Positions 42,189 to 50,464 of a DNA stretch of 64,000 nucleotides are shown one piece after another. Numbering within the stretch: position 1 is the first letter of the stretch; each line of letters begins with the position of its first letter. Source of the stretch: Amycolatopsis alba DSM 44262 (GTDB lineage Bacteria; Actinomycetota; Actinomycetes; Mycobacteriales; Pseudonocardiaceae). The notes under the pieces are model-generated. The model ran no database searches. It was not told where the DNA came from and saw nothing but the letters and a program-made list of their open reading frames with translations. The translations under genes were made by a program, and so were the position numbers. Location of the stretch: the NCBI RefSeq assembly GCF_000384215.1, contig NZ_KB913032.1, positions 1,699,021 through 1,763,020 on the forward strand, given 5' to 3'.

Positions 42189-43544
42189 GTGACCACCATG
42201 ACGCAGACCGCCGTGAAACCGCGCCCGGCGATCCGTCCCAGGATCGCCGCACGCGCCGGGCTCTTCACCTTCATCGTGGCCAACGTGGCCGCCGTGACCA
42301 TGCTCTTCTTCGCCGCCGGGCCGTCGGACAACGTCCTCATCAGCGTCGGCAGGCTCGCCGGGCTGTACGGGGCGCTGGCGATGGCGTTCCAGCTGCTGCT
42401 CGTCGCCCGGCTGCCGTGGCTCGACCGCCGTCTCGGCATGGACCGGCTCACCGTCTGGCACCGCTGGACCGGGTTCGGCCTCCTGTGGACGCTGCTCACC
42501 CATTTCGTCTTCATCGTGTTCGGCTACGCGCAGGTCGAGGACAACGGCGTGGCGGACGAGTTCGTCACGATGGTGACCAAACTGGAGGGGATCCTGCGCG
42601 CGGTCGTCGCGCTCGGGCTGATCCTGCTCGTCGGCGCCGTTTCCGCGCGCTTCGCCCGCCGACGTCTCGCGTACGAGACCTGGCACTTCATCCACCTCTA
42701 CACCTACGCGGCGGTCGTGCTGGCGTTCAGCCATCAGATCGCGCTGGGCGGATCGTTCGCGTCGTCGCCGGGCGCGCAGGGTTACTGGTGGGCGATGTGG
42801 GGTGTCGCGCTCGGCTCGGTCTTCGCCGGCCGCGTGGTGCTGCCGCTGGCGCGGAACCTGCGGCACCGGCTGAAGGTCGTCGCCGTGGTCCCCGAATCCC
42901 ATGACGTCGTCTCGGTGTACATGACCGGAAGACACCTCGACAAGATGCCCGTGAGGGCTGGCCAGTTCTTCCTCTGGCGCTTCATGACCAGGGATCGCTG
43001 GTGGCAGGCCAATCCGTTCTCGCTGTCGGCCGCGCCGGACGGCCGCACCCTGCGGCTGACCGCGAAGGCCGCCGGTGACGGCAGCGCGTCGCTGCGTTCG
43101 CTGAAGGTCGGCACGAGGGTGTTCGCCGAGGGCCCGTACGGCGCTTTCACCACGATGCACCAACGGAAGCCGGACGCGCTGCTGATCGCGGGCGGCGTCG
43201 GGATCACGCCGATCCGTGCGCTGCTGGAGGAGATCTCCGGCCACGTCGTGGTGCTTTACCGCGTCCGCACCCAGCACGACGCCGTCCTGCTGCCGGAACT
43301 GCGAGGGCTGGCGCAGGCGCGCGGCGCCGTCGTCCACGTCCTCAGTGGACCGTCCGATCAGGCCGGTCCGCACGGCCCGGTGCTCGGCGCGCACAGCCTG
43401 CGGCAGATGGTGCCGGACATCGAGGATCGCGACGTCTTCGTCTGCGGCCCGCCGGGGATGACCTCGGCGACGCTGCGCAGCCTGCGGGAACTGCGGGTGC
43501 CGAACCAGCAGGTCCACGCCGAACGCTTCAGCCTCGCGGCCTGA
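42189..43544 (+). CDS. Ferric-reductase-like membrane flavo-haem oxidoreductase
   Basis: 451 residues from GTG 42189 (GGAAGGA 6 bases before). The N-terminal half has six membrane segments with haem His pairs in LTVWHRWTGFG..LTHFVFIVF and ETWHFIHLYTYAAVV..FSH. The C-terminal half is a ferredoxin-reductase module: ANPFSLSAAPDG (flavin), AGGVGITPIRALLEE and VFVCGPPGMTSATLRSL (NAD(P)H). It probably passes electrons from NAD(P)H across the membrane to the FMN protein encoded next. Confidence 0.92.
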   Translation: MTTMTQTAVKPRPAIRPRIAARAGLFTFIVANVAAVTMLFFAAGPSDNVLISVGRLAGLYGALAMAFQLLLVARLPWLDRRLGMDRLTVWHRWTGFGLLWTLLTHFVFIVFGYAQVEDNGVADEFVTMVTKLEGILRAVVALGLILLVGAVSARFARRRLAYETWHFIHLYTYAAVVLAFSHQIALGGSFASSPGAQGYWWAMWGVALGSVFAGRVVLPLARNLRHRLKVVAVVPESHDVVSVYMTGRHLDKMPVRAGQFFLWRFMTRDRWWQANPFSLSAAPDGRTLRLTAKAAGDGSASLRSLKVGTRVFAEGPYGAFTTMHQRKPDALLIAGGVGITPIRALLEEISGHVVVLYRVRTQHDAVLLPELRGLAQARGAVVHVLSGPSDQAGPHGPVLGAHSLRQMVPDIEDRDVFVCGPPGMTSATLRSLRELRVPNQQVHAERFSLAA

Positions 43545-43561
43545 GTCAGGGAGTCCCGATC

Positions 43562-43975
43562 ATGAAGAAGACCATCGTCGCCGCCACGGTCGCCCTTTCG
43601 GCCGCCGGGTTCCTCGGGGTCTGGCTGTACGAACCGGGCCCGCTCGGTTCGGAGCCTGTCGCCGTCGCCGCGCCGCCCACTGTGTCCTCTTCGGACGGTG
43701 GCGCCTCAGAAGGCGCGGAACGCACCGTCGACGGCTCGGTGGAAAGCAACCGGTACGGCACCGTCCAGGTGCGGCTGGTGATCTCGGCCGAGGACAAGAT
43801 CTTCGAGGTCCGCCTGCTGCGGCAGCCGACCAGCGGCCGCGGCGTCGACGCGATCCCGGTCCTTCAGGAGGAGACGCTGACCGCGCAGAGCGCCGACATC
43901 GACACCGTCTCCGGAGCGACGTCGACGAGCGAGTCCTACATCGACTCGCTGCAGGCGGCGCTGGACGCCAGATGA
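43562..43975 (+). CDS. Exported FMN-binding-domain protein
   Basis: 137 residues with an N-terminal signal or anchor (TIVAATVALSAAGFLGVWLY). The FMN_bind domain ends with the flavinylation motif TVSGATSTSES, whose Thr would be covalently modified with FMN by ApbE. This is consistent with the reductase before it and apbE after it. ATGA overlap with apbE. Confidence 0.9.
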   Translation: MKKTIVAATVALSAAGFLGVWLYEPGPLGSEPVAVAAPPTVSSSDGGASEGAERTVDGSVESNRYGTVQVRLVISAEDKIFEVRLLRQPTSGRGVDAIPVLQEETLTAQSADIDTVSGATSTSESYIDSLQAALDAR

Positions 43976-44709
43976 ACCGGGTCGAGCAGGTGATGGGGCT
44001 GCCGGTGTCGGTCGACGTCCGGGCGGGCGGTGAACTCGTCGACCTCGCGATCGACGGCGTCTTCGGCTGGCTGCGGGAGGTCGACGCCCGGTTCAGCCCG
44101 TTCAAGGCCGACAGCGAGGTCCGCCGCTACGACCGGGGTGAACTCGCGCCGTCGAAACTGAGCGAAGACCTGCTCGAAGTGCTTTCGCTGTGCGATCACT
44201 ACGAACGGCTCTCCGGCGGGGCGTTCACCGCCCGGCTCCCCGGCCGCAGGCTCGACCCGAACGCGGTGGTCAAGGGCTGGGCGGTGCAGCGGGCGGCGAC
44301 CCTGCTGCTGGCCGAGGGGCTGGACGTGTTCTGTATCAACGCCGGCGGGGACGTCGTCACCTCCGGCGAACCGGCCCCCGGCCGCCCGTGGCGGGTCGGC
44401 ATCCGGCATCCCGAACAGCCCGGCACGGTCTGCGCCGTGGTGGAATCGTCCGGCGGCGCCGTCGCGACGTCGGCGGAATACGAACGCGGCGCGCACATCC
44501 TGGACGGACGGACCGGGCGCCCGCCCGTCGGGCTGCTGAGCGTCACGGTCACCGCCGAGGATCTCGTCACGGCGGATTCCCTGGCCACGGCCGCTTTCGC
44601 GATGGGGACCGAGGGGATCGCCTGGGTCGCGTCGCAGCCGGGCTGCCAGGTGCTGATCGTCGACGCGGACCGGCGGGTGCACCGGTCGCCGGGGCTGCGG
44701 CTCGCTTGA
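43972..44709 (+). CDS. apbE: FAD:protein FMN transferase (ApbE family)
   Basis: 245 residues. Family motifs: FGWLREVDARFSPFKADSEV, LDPNAVVKGWAVQRAATLL, FCINAGGDVVTSGEPAPGRPW and HILDGRTGRPP, and DSLATAAFAMG. It transfers FMN from FAD to Thr of a partner, here the adjacent protein. No signal peptide is apparent, so a cytoplasmic location or transfer before export is suggested. Confidence 0.93.
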   Translation: MNRVEQVMGLPVSVDVRAGGELVDLAIDGVFGWLREVDARFSPFKADSEVRRYDRGELAPSKLSEDLLEVLSLCDHYERLSGGAFTARLPGRRLDPNAVVKGWAVQRAATLLLAEGLDVFCINAGGDVVTSGEPAPGRPWRVGIRHPEQPGTVCAVVESSGGAVATSAEYERGAHILDGRTGRPPVGLLSVTVTAEDLVTADSLATAAFAMGTEGIAWVASQPGCQVLIVDADRRVHRSPGLRLA

Positions 44710-44793
44710 GTGCCGGGCGGCAAGTCCGCACGCACTCGGCACCCCGCGTAAACCGCTGGCAGGGGTTCGCGGGCTCAGGCAGACTGCGGACTC

Positions 44794-45174
44794 ATGGCCT
44801 CTGTCGTACAAAACTTCTTCTTCGACTGCACCGACGCCTACGAACTGGGGCGTTTCTGGAGCGGCGTCACCGGAAAACCGCTCCACGACGACGATCAGCC
44901 CGGCGATCCCGAGGCGATCATCCTGCTGGACAACGGGGTCACGCTGTTCTTCGGGCAGGTCCCGGAACCGAAGACGGTCAAGAACCGCATCCACCTCTGC
45001 CTCGAACCCGACATCCCGCGCGACGAAGAAGTCGAGCGGGTGCTGAAGCTCGGCGCGACCCTCCTGCACGACCGGCGCAACCCGGACGGCACCGGCTGGG
45101 CCGTCCTCGGCGACCCCGAAGGCAACGAATTCTGCGTGCTGCGCAGCGCGGCCGAAAAGGCCGCGACCTCATGA
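44794..45174 (+). CDS. VOC-superfamily (glyoxalase-like) protein
   Basis: 126 residues: VVQNFFFDCTDAYELGRFWSGV, then IHLCLEPD, and WAVLGDPEGNEFCVLR, the order of beta-alpha-beta-beta-beta units in vicinal-oxygen-chelate proteins of the glyoxalase/bleomycin resistance type. No substrate can be assigned. ATGA overlap with the methyltransferase gene. Confidence 0.88.
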   Translation: MASVVQNFFFDCTDAYELGRFWSGVTGKPLHDDDQPGDPEAIILLDNGVTLFFGQVPEPKTVKNRIHLCLEPDIPRDEEVERVLKLGATLLHDRRNPDGTGWAVLGDPEGNEFCVLRSAAEKAATS

Positions 45175-45995
45175 CGGACTACCTCACCGTCAACCGCGCG
45201 AACTGGGACGAACGCGCTCCGGCGCACGCGGCGTCGGCGGACTACGGCTACGAAAAGTTCGTCGCGGACCCCGCGCATCTCAGCGGCGTGGTCACCTTCG
45301 ACCGGCCGCTGCTCGGCGGCGTCTCGGGTGCGCGCGGGGTGCATTTGCAGTGCCACATCGGCACGGACACGCTTTCCCTGTCCCGCCTCGGCGCGCGGAT
45401 GACCGGGCTCGACTTTTCCGCCCCGGCGCTGGAGATCGCGCGAGGGCTGGCCGCCGGGACGGGCGCGGAGATCGACTACCACCAGTCCGATGTGTACAGT
45501 GCCACCGACGTGCTGGGCGAGGGGAAGTTCGACCTCGTCTACACCGGAATCGGCGCGATCTGCTGGCTGCCGGACATCGCCCGCTGGGGACAGGTCGTCG
45601 GGAAACTGCTGCGGCCGGGCGGACGGCTGTTCATCCGGGACATGCACCCGATGCTGGGCACCCTCGACGAGACCCAGCCGCAGATCACGCCGCGCTACCC
45701 GTACTTCGAGCAGGCCGAGCCGCTGGTGTTCGACGAGCCGGGGACCTATGTGGACACCGACGTCGCGTTCGAGAACAACCGGACGCACGAGTGGAACCAC
45801 GGGCTGGGCGAGATCGTCACTTCCCTGCTCGACGCGGGGCTGACGCTGACGCGGCTGGTGGAGCACGACAGCGTGCCGTGGAACGCGCTGCCAGGGTTCA
45901 TGTCCCCGGTCGGGGCCACCGAGGAATGGCGGCTGTCGAAGGATCCGCAGCGGCTGGCGGCGAGTTTCACGATCGAGGCCGTGAAGCGACCCTGA
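45171..45995 (+). CDS. Class I SAM-dependent methyltransferase
   Basis: 274 residues from ATG 45171. SAM-binding region GVHLQCHIGTDTLSLSRLGA and MTGLDFSAPALEIARGLA, then DLVYTGIGAICWLPDI and RPGGRLFIRDMHPML. It is coupled by ATGA to the VOC gene. The substrate is unknown. The open frame extends upstream to 44190 but without homology. Confidence 0.92.
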   Translation: MTDYLTVNRANWDERAPAHAASADYGYEKFVADPAHLSGVVTFDRPLLGGVSGARGVHLQCHIGTDTLSLSRLGARMTGLDFSAPALEIARGLAAGTGAEIDYHQSDVYSATDVLGEGKFDLVYTGIGAICWLPDIARWGQVVGKLLRPGGRLFIRDMHPMLGTLDETQPQITPRYPYFEQAEPLVFDEPGTYVDTDVAFENNRTHEWNHGLGEIVTSLLDAGLTLTRLVEHDSVPWNALPGFMSPVGATEEWRLSKDPQRLAASFTIEAVKRP

Positions 45996-46062
45996 ATCCC
46001 GCGTACGCCGCAAGCAGGTGACTACTTGCGGCGGGCCCAGTCCACTTTGAAGAATGCGACGC

Positions 46063-47073
46063 ATGTCGAGTGATCCCCGACGGCCCCTTGTCGCCGTCGC
46101 CGCCCTGGGCGGCACCATCTCCATGGTCCCCGGCGACGGCGAGGACCGCGCCGTCCCCCGGCTCAGCGCGAAAGACCTGCTCGGCGGCCTTGGCGAGAAC
46201 CTCGCGATGGACGTCCGCGCGGAGACGCTCGCGGGGATCTCCAGCGCGTCGATGGACTTCGCGACGCTGATCAGGACCCTGGACTGGGCCGCCCGAGCCG
46301 TCGACGAAGGCGCTGAAGGTGTCGTCGTGGTCCAGGGCACGGACACGCTCGAAGAGACCGCGTACTTCTTCGAACTGACGTGGGCTTCCGAAGCCCCGAT
46401 CGTGGTCACCGGCGCGATGCGCAACCCCAGTCTGCCCAGCGCGGACGGCGCGGGGAACCTGCTCGCGGCACTGACCGTCGCCGCGGATCCCCGCAGCCGG
46501 GGCCGCGGCTCGCTGGTCGTGTTCAACGACGACGTCCACGCCGGACGCTGGGTCCGCAAGACGCACTCGAGCCATGTCGAGGCGTTCTCCTCGAATCCCG
46601 CCGGGCCGCTCGCGCTGGTCAGCGAGGGCTTGGTGCACTATTTCCACCCGGTCGCCGACCGTCCGGCGGCGTTGCCGCTGGTGAACGCGGACTTCTCCGG
46701 GCTGGTGCCGATCGTCGAGAGCGGCGTCGAGGACTCCGGCGAACTCTTGGAGACGCTGGTCAAGGCCGGGGTCAAGGGGGTGGTGCTCGCCGCGAACGGC
46801 GCCGGGCACGTTTCGGCGGGATCCGCCGACGTGATCGAGCGTGTGCTGCCGGAGGTGCCGGTCGTGGTCGCCGGCCGGACCGGCGCGGGACCGACGTTCC
46901 GCGGCACCTACGGTTTCCGGGGCTCGGAGTCCGATCTGATCGCGATGGGCGCGACGATGGCAGGCTGGCTGGACCCGCGCAAATCCCGGCTCCTGCTGCA
47001 CACCCTGCTCGCCACCGGCGCCTCGCGGGAGCGCGTCGAGGCCGAGTTCCGGCTTCGCGGCGACCTCGCCTGA
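46063..47073 (+). CDS. L-asparaginase-family protein
   Basis: 336 residues from ATG 46063; ATG 46054 is an alternative. Motifs VAALGGTISMV (Thr nucleophile 1), VVVVQGTDTLEETAYFFEL (Thr/Asp pair) and SLPSADGAGNLLAAL are intact. It lacks a signal peptide, so a cytoplasmic enzyme hydrolysing asparagine to aspartate is likely. It ends before a palindrome cluster. Confidence 0.92.
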   Translation: MSSDPRRPLVAVAALGGTISMVPGDGEDRAVPRLSAKDLLGGLGENLAMDVRAETLAGISSASMDFATLIRTLDWAARAVDEGAEGVVVVQGTDTLEETAYFFELTWASEAPIVVTGAMRNPSLPSADGAGNLLAALTVAADPRSRGRGSLVVFNDDVHAGRWVRKTHSSHVEAFSSNPAGPLALVSEGLVHYFHPVADRPAALPLVNADFSGLVPIVESGVEDSGELLETLVKAGVKGVVLAANGAGHVSAGSADVIERVLPEVPVVVAGRTGAGPTFRGTYGFRGSESDLIAMGATMAGWLDPRKSRLLLHTLLATGASRERVEAEFRLRGDLA

Positions 47074-47090
47074 CGCCGCGTTTGAGGTGC

Positions 47091-47143
47091 GTCGCGAAAG
47101 CCACTTTCGCGACGTCTGATGTCCCGAAAGTGGCTTTCGCGAC
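47091..47143. repeat. 53-bp palindrome, family B
   Basis: Arms 47091-47113 and 47121-47143 (23 bases, one mismatch) around gtctgat. It starts 17 bases after the asparaginase stop codon. The loop gtctgat is identical to that of 17337-17391. Confidence 0.87.
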
Positions 47144-47185
47144 ACGGTCGAGGAACGCGGCAGTCGCCCCGATGCGCGCAAGGAA

Positions 47186-47207
47186 CGCATTCGGAGGACT
47201 GAATGCG
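47186..47207. repeat. Short palindrome, family E (cgcattc-N8-gaatgcg)
   Basis: Seven-base arms 47186-47192 and 47201-47207 flank ggaggact. It shares cgcattc..aggactgaa with the repeat at 23710-23776 and lies 7 bases before the cysteine dioxygenase stop. Confidence 0.6.
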
Positions 47208-47214
47208 GGAGGGG

Positions 47215-47694
47215 TCAGTCCCGGATCGGGCCGGTGATCGGGTCCAGGTGGTACGGCCGCATGGCGCGGGGCTGGTGCCGGTACACGTGGACGCTGACGG
47301 CGGGGTCCGGCCCGTCGTTGCGCACTTCGTGGATGTAGCCGGGGCCGAAGACGCGCGACTGGCCTTCCGACAGCGAATGCAGCTCCGTCACCGCCCGGCC
47401 GTCGGACGCGCGCCGGGCGACGGTCTCGCTCAGCTTCCCGCTGACCACGGTGAACGCGCCCGCGGCGAATTCGTGGTCGTGCAGGTCGGTGTGCTGGCCG
47501 GGCAGCCAGCTCATCAGCCAGATCTGCTGAAGGTCGTCCTGCTCGACGAGGGCGGAGAAACGCTCGTCGGGGTCATAGCGCAGCAGGTGCCGCCAGCTCT
47601 CGCGGTCCGCCGCGAACTCGAGCGCGACGCGCACCGGGTGGCGCAGGGCGGGGTTTTCGGGAATGACGAGCGTGTTGTCCGGGACGGCGAACAT
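47215..47694 (-). CDS. Cysteine dioxygenase-family protein
   Basis: 159 residues, cupin fold. Iron ligands: His pair in LPGQHTDLHDHEFAAGAF (about 87-93) and His in GPGYIHEVRN (about 132). Probably oxidises L-cysteine to cysteine sulfinate; the related 3-mercaptopropionate enzyme is an alternative. GAGGA lies 8 bases before the ATG. A cysteine-rich leader ORF lies 51 bases upstream on the same strand. Confidence 0.9.
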   Translation of the reverse strand: MFAVPDNTLVIPENPALRHPVRVALEFAADRESWRHLLRYDPDERFSALVEQDDLQQIWLMSWLPGQHTDLHDHEFAAGAFTVVSGKLSETVARRASDGRAVTELHSLSEGQSRVFGPGYIHEVRNDGPDPAVSVHVYRHQPRAMRPYHLDPITGPIRD

Positions 47695-47745
47695 GAAGAA
47701 GTCCTCGCAAGAGAAAGAAGGTGTCGAGCTGGGCCGGGGCGGGGT

Positions 47746-47829
47746 TCACCGACAACAGCGACACGACGCACACGAGACGGCGCCAAGACCCGAGAGGCCC
47801 CGCGACACAGTCATCCCACGTGCGAACAT
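47746..47829 (-). CDS. Cysteine-rich leader peptide (putative attenuator)
   Basis: A 27-codon ORF (ATG 47829, TGA 47746-47748), with a second in-frame ATG at 47814. The last nine residues are SCASCRCCR, so four of the final eight codons are TGT. It ends 51 bases before the cysteine dioxygenase start. The -10 hexamer places the transcription start at the first ATG, so it is probably leaderless. Cysteine-codon stalling at such ORFs controls sulfur genes in mycobacteria (established there); the same mechanism is inferred here. I cannot identify the downstream switching structure with confidence. Confidence 0.65.
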   Translation of the reverse strand: MFARGMTVSRGLSGLGAVSCASCRCCR

Positions 47830-47835
47830 GCTCTC

Positions 47836-47864
47836 AGCGAACCAGTGCGGAGCCCGGCGGTCAA
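47836..47864 (-). promoter_or_regulatory. Promoter for the leader peptide / cysteine dioxygenase
   Basis: Minus-strand TTGACC (47859-47864), 17-base spacer, TTCGCT (47836-47841), then six bases to ATG 47829. The spacing predicts transcription starting at the A of the ATG. Confidence 0.55.
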
Positions 47865-47956
47865 CCGATCTCACACCGTGGACCGTGAGTTCTGCACCTG
47901 ACGACCATGCTGGCAGCACGAATCGGGCGCGGTCTGTCGCGATCCTGCGGTCTTTC

Positions 47957-48970
47957 TCAGGACCACTCGTGCTTCTGCGACCGTCCGAGCAGCTCGGCTC
48001 CCGCGTGCCGCGGGTCGACCCCTTCGTGACAGACGCGGTGCATCGCGTCGGTGATCGGCATGTCGACGCCGAGGTTCAGCGCTAGTTCCCGGATCGACGT
48101 GCACGACTTGACGCCCTCGGCGACCTGACCGCCGGTGGCCGCCAGCGCCTGCTCCAGCGTCTCGCCGCGGCCGAGCCGCTCGCCGAAGGTCCGGTTGCGC
48201 GACAACGGCGAAGAGCACGTCGCCACCAGGTCGCCGACGCCTGCCAGCCCGGCGAAGGTCAGCGGGTCGGCCCCGAGTTTCGCGCCGAGCCTGGCCATCT
48301 CGGCCAGGCCGCGGGTGATCAGCGTGGCCACCGTGTTGGCGCCCAGGCCCAGCCCCGCCGCCATGCCGCAGCTGAGCGCGATGACGTTCTTGCACGCCCC
48401 GCCCAGCTCGCAGCCGACGACGTCGGTGTTGGTGTAGGGCCGGAAGTACTGGTTGAAGCTCGCCTGCTGGATCGCCTTGGCGTTGTCGTGGTCGGTGCAG
48501 GCGAGCACCGCCGCCGCCGGCTGCCCCAGCGCGATCTCCTTCGCCAGGTTCGGCCCGGACACGACCACGATCTGCCCGTCGTCCACGCGCGCGATCTCGG
48601 CGATGACCTCGCTCATCCGCTTGAGCGTGCCGAGTTCGACGCCCTTCGCGAGGCTCACCAGGATCGCGTCGGACGGCAGCAGACCGGACCACTCCGAGAG
48701 ATTGGTCCGCAACGTCTGGCTCGGCACCGCGAGCACCACGGCCTGCGCGCCGTCGAGGGCCCTGGCCGGATCCGCCGTCGCGGTGATCCGCTCCGGCAGC
48801 TCGATATCTGGCAAATAGGACGAATTGCGATGCCGATCCCGGATTTCGGCCGCGACCTCGGGCCGCCGGGCCCAGATGGTCACGTCGCGTCCGGCGTCGC
48901 CGAGCACCTTGGCGAACGCCGTCCCCCACGATCCGGCGCCGAGCACGGTCACCCGCTGGACCTCGGCCAT
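47957..48970 (-). CDS. gpsA: Glycerol-3-phosphate dehydrogenase [NAD(P)+]
   Basis: 337 residues; reduces dihydroxyacetone phosphate to glycerol 3-phosphate for lipid synthesis. Rossmann motif [17 protein letters not shown], then [10 protein letters not shown] and [16 protein letters not shown], with [18 protein letters not shown] further on. Its start overlaps the plsC stop by one base, matching a pathway link between glycerol 3-phosphate and its acylation. Confidence 0.96.
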   Translation of the reverse strand: MAEVQRVTVLGAGSWGTAFAKVLGDAGRDVTIWARRPEVAAEIRDRHRNSSYLPDIELPERITATADPARALDGAQAVVLAVPSQTLRTNLSEWSGLLPSDAILVSLAKGVELGTLKRMSEVIAEIARVDDGQIVVVSGPNLAKEIALGQPAAAVLACTDHDNAKAIQQASFNQYFRPYTNTDVVGCELGGACKNVIALSCGMAAGLGLGANTVATLITRGLAEMARLGAKLGADPLTFAGLAGVGDLVATCSSPLSRNRTFGERLGRGETLEQALAATGGQVAEGVKSCTSIRELALNLGVDMPITDAMHRVCHEGVDPRHAGAELLGRSQKHEWS

Positions 48971-49674
48971 CAGGCGTCGTCCTCCGGCTTCTTCGCGGGC
49001 GGTTCCTCCTGGCGGATCTCCGCGAGCAGGCCGGTGATGTCGGTCATCATCAGCTCGGTGACCTCGCGCAGCTTGGACGCGCTGCGCGTGGACCCGTCCT
49101 TGTAGGCCGACAGGTCCATCGGCTCGCCGACCAGATGCGTGATCTTCTTGCGCGGGAACGGCGTGAACTTCTTCGTGTAGCCGTTGAAGATGTGGTTCGT
49201 GCCCCAGCGGGCGATCGGGATCACCGGCACGTCGGTCTCCAGCGCGAGCCGCGCGGCGCCGGTGAACGGCTTCTTCGGCCAGCCGTCCGGGTCCTTGGTG
49301 ATCGTCCCCTCGGGATAGATCACCACGATCTTGCCGTCACGCAAGGCCTGGTGAGCGGCTTTGAGGCTGTCACCGGCGGCTTTCGAACCCCGCGAAACCG
49401 GGATCTGCCCCGCCCCGACGAAGATCTTGCCGAACAGCGGCGTCCTGGTCAGGCTCTCCTTGCCGAGGAACCGCGGCACCCGCTTCTGGCGGTGCACGAA
49501 CACCGCGTCCACCACCGGGTCCATGTGGGACACGTGGTTGAGCAACAGCAGCGCGCCGCCTTCGCGGGGGATCCGCCCGGCGTCGCGGTAGACCCGCTTG
49601 CCGATGGCCGTCGCCGGGTAGAACAGTGCGGCGGCGATGCCAACCCAGATGCCGCCCTTCTCACGCCGGGCCAA
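48970..49674 (-). CDS. plsC: 1-acyl-sn-glycerol-3-phosphate acyltransferase (PlsC-type)
   Basis: 234 residues from TTG 49674, with GAGGAGG 5 bases upstream; no earlier start has a ribosome site. Acyltransferase motifs: [12 protein letters not shown] (catalytic NHx4D), [19 protein letters not shown], and [17 protein letters not shown] hydrophobic N-terminus attaches it to the membrane. Makes phosphatidic acid or a related acylated lipid; paired with gpsA. Confidence 0.9.
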   Translation of the reverse strand: MARREKGGIWVGIAAALFYPATAIGKRVYRDAGRIPREGGALLLLNHVSHMDPVVDAVFVHRQKRVPRFLGKESLTRTPLFGKIFVGAGQIPVSRGSKAAGDSLKAAHQALRDGKIVVIYPEGTITKDPDGWPKKPFTGAARLALETDVPVIPIARWGTNHIFNGYTKKFTPFPRKKITHLVGEPMDLSAYKDGSTRSASKLREVTELMMTDITGLLAEIRQEEPPAKKPEDDA

Positions 49675-49770
49675 TTCGTCCTCCTCGAAGTCACACGTGT
49701 CGTCCCAGGCCACTGATCCTGCCGCGCGCACGCGAGCGCGGTCCAGGGAGGGTCGGGTAAGAATGCAGAT

Positions 49771-50406
49771 GTGGACTGTGTGGGCATCGACCTGATCGTG
49801 CCGATGAAACGCCCGGCGGAGGGCAAGTCGCGGCTTCGCGGCGCCGTCGTGCCCGAGCGGCACGCCGAACTGGTGCTGGCGCTGGCCTACGACACGCTGT
49901 CCGCGGCGACCTCGGCGGACGGGATCCGGCGGGTGCTCGTGGTCGCCGCCGACCCGGCGTCCGTGGCGGATCTCACCGAGCTTGGCGTCGAGATCGTCAC
50001 CGAGCCGCCGGGGGGCGGGCTGAACTCGGCACTGCGGTACGGCGCGGCACTGCTGCGCCGGGACACGCCGTCCGGTCTCGTCGGTGCCCTGCAGGCCGAC
50101 CTGCCCGCGCTGCGGACCGAAGACCTCACCGCCGCCCTCGCCGAGGCCGCCGGTCGCCGGGCTTTCGTCGCGGACCGGCAGGGAACGGGCACGACCCTGT
50201 TGCTCGCGGGGGCCGGACCGCTCGAACCCCGGTTCGGCGAGGGGTCCGCGCGGGCGCACACCGCGTCCGGTGCGACGCCGCTCACGATCGCCGCGGAATC
50301 ACTCCGCGCGGACGTCGACACCGCGGATGATCTCGCTCACGTCCGCACCCTGGGTGTCGGAAAGCGCAGTTCAACCCTGTTGGGAACACCCTGCGTGGTG
50401 ATGTGA
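49771..50406 (+). CDS. fbiD: F420-pathway guanylyltransferase (CofC/FbiD)
   Basis: 211 residues. CofC-type nucleotidyltransferase: LIVPMKRPAEGKSRLRG, VLVVAADPASVADL, and VGALQADLPALRTEDL, with FVADRQGTGTTLLL. In mycobacteria FbiD uses phosphoenolpyruvate and GTP to start coenzyme F420 synthesis. GTG 49771 follows TAAGAAT (49758-49764) by six bases, so the mRNA is probably leaderless. Confidence 0.9.
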   Translation: MDCVGIDLIVPMKRPAEGKSRLRGAVVPERHAELVLALAYDTLSAATSADGIRRVLVVAADPASVADLTELGVEIVTEPPGGGLNSALRYGAALLRRDTPSGLVGALQADLPALRTEDLTAALAEAAGRRAFVADRQGTGTTLLLAGAGPLEPRFGEGSARAHTASGATPLTIAAESLRADVDTADDLAHVRTLGVGKRSSTLLGTPCVVM

Positions 50407-50464
50407 CGAGAGTTCACCCTGTCGACCAGTGCGCGGCGCACATAATCGCCCTGAGTGGTGAACA

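Noticed and set aside
47203..47901. Open frame antisense to cysteine dioxygenase and its leader
   Set aside because: No homology; the minus strand has the intact cupin motifs and the Cys-rich leader.
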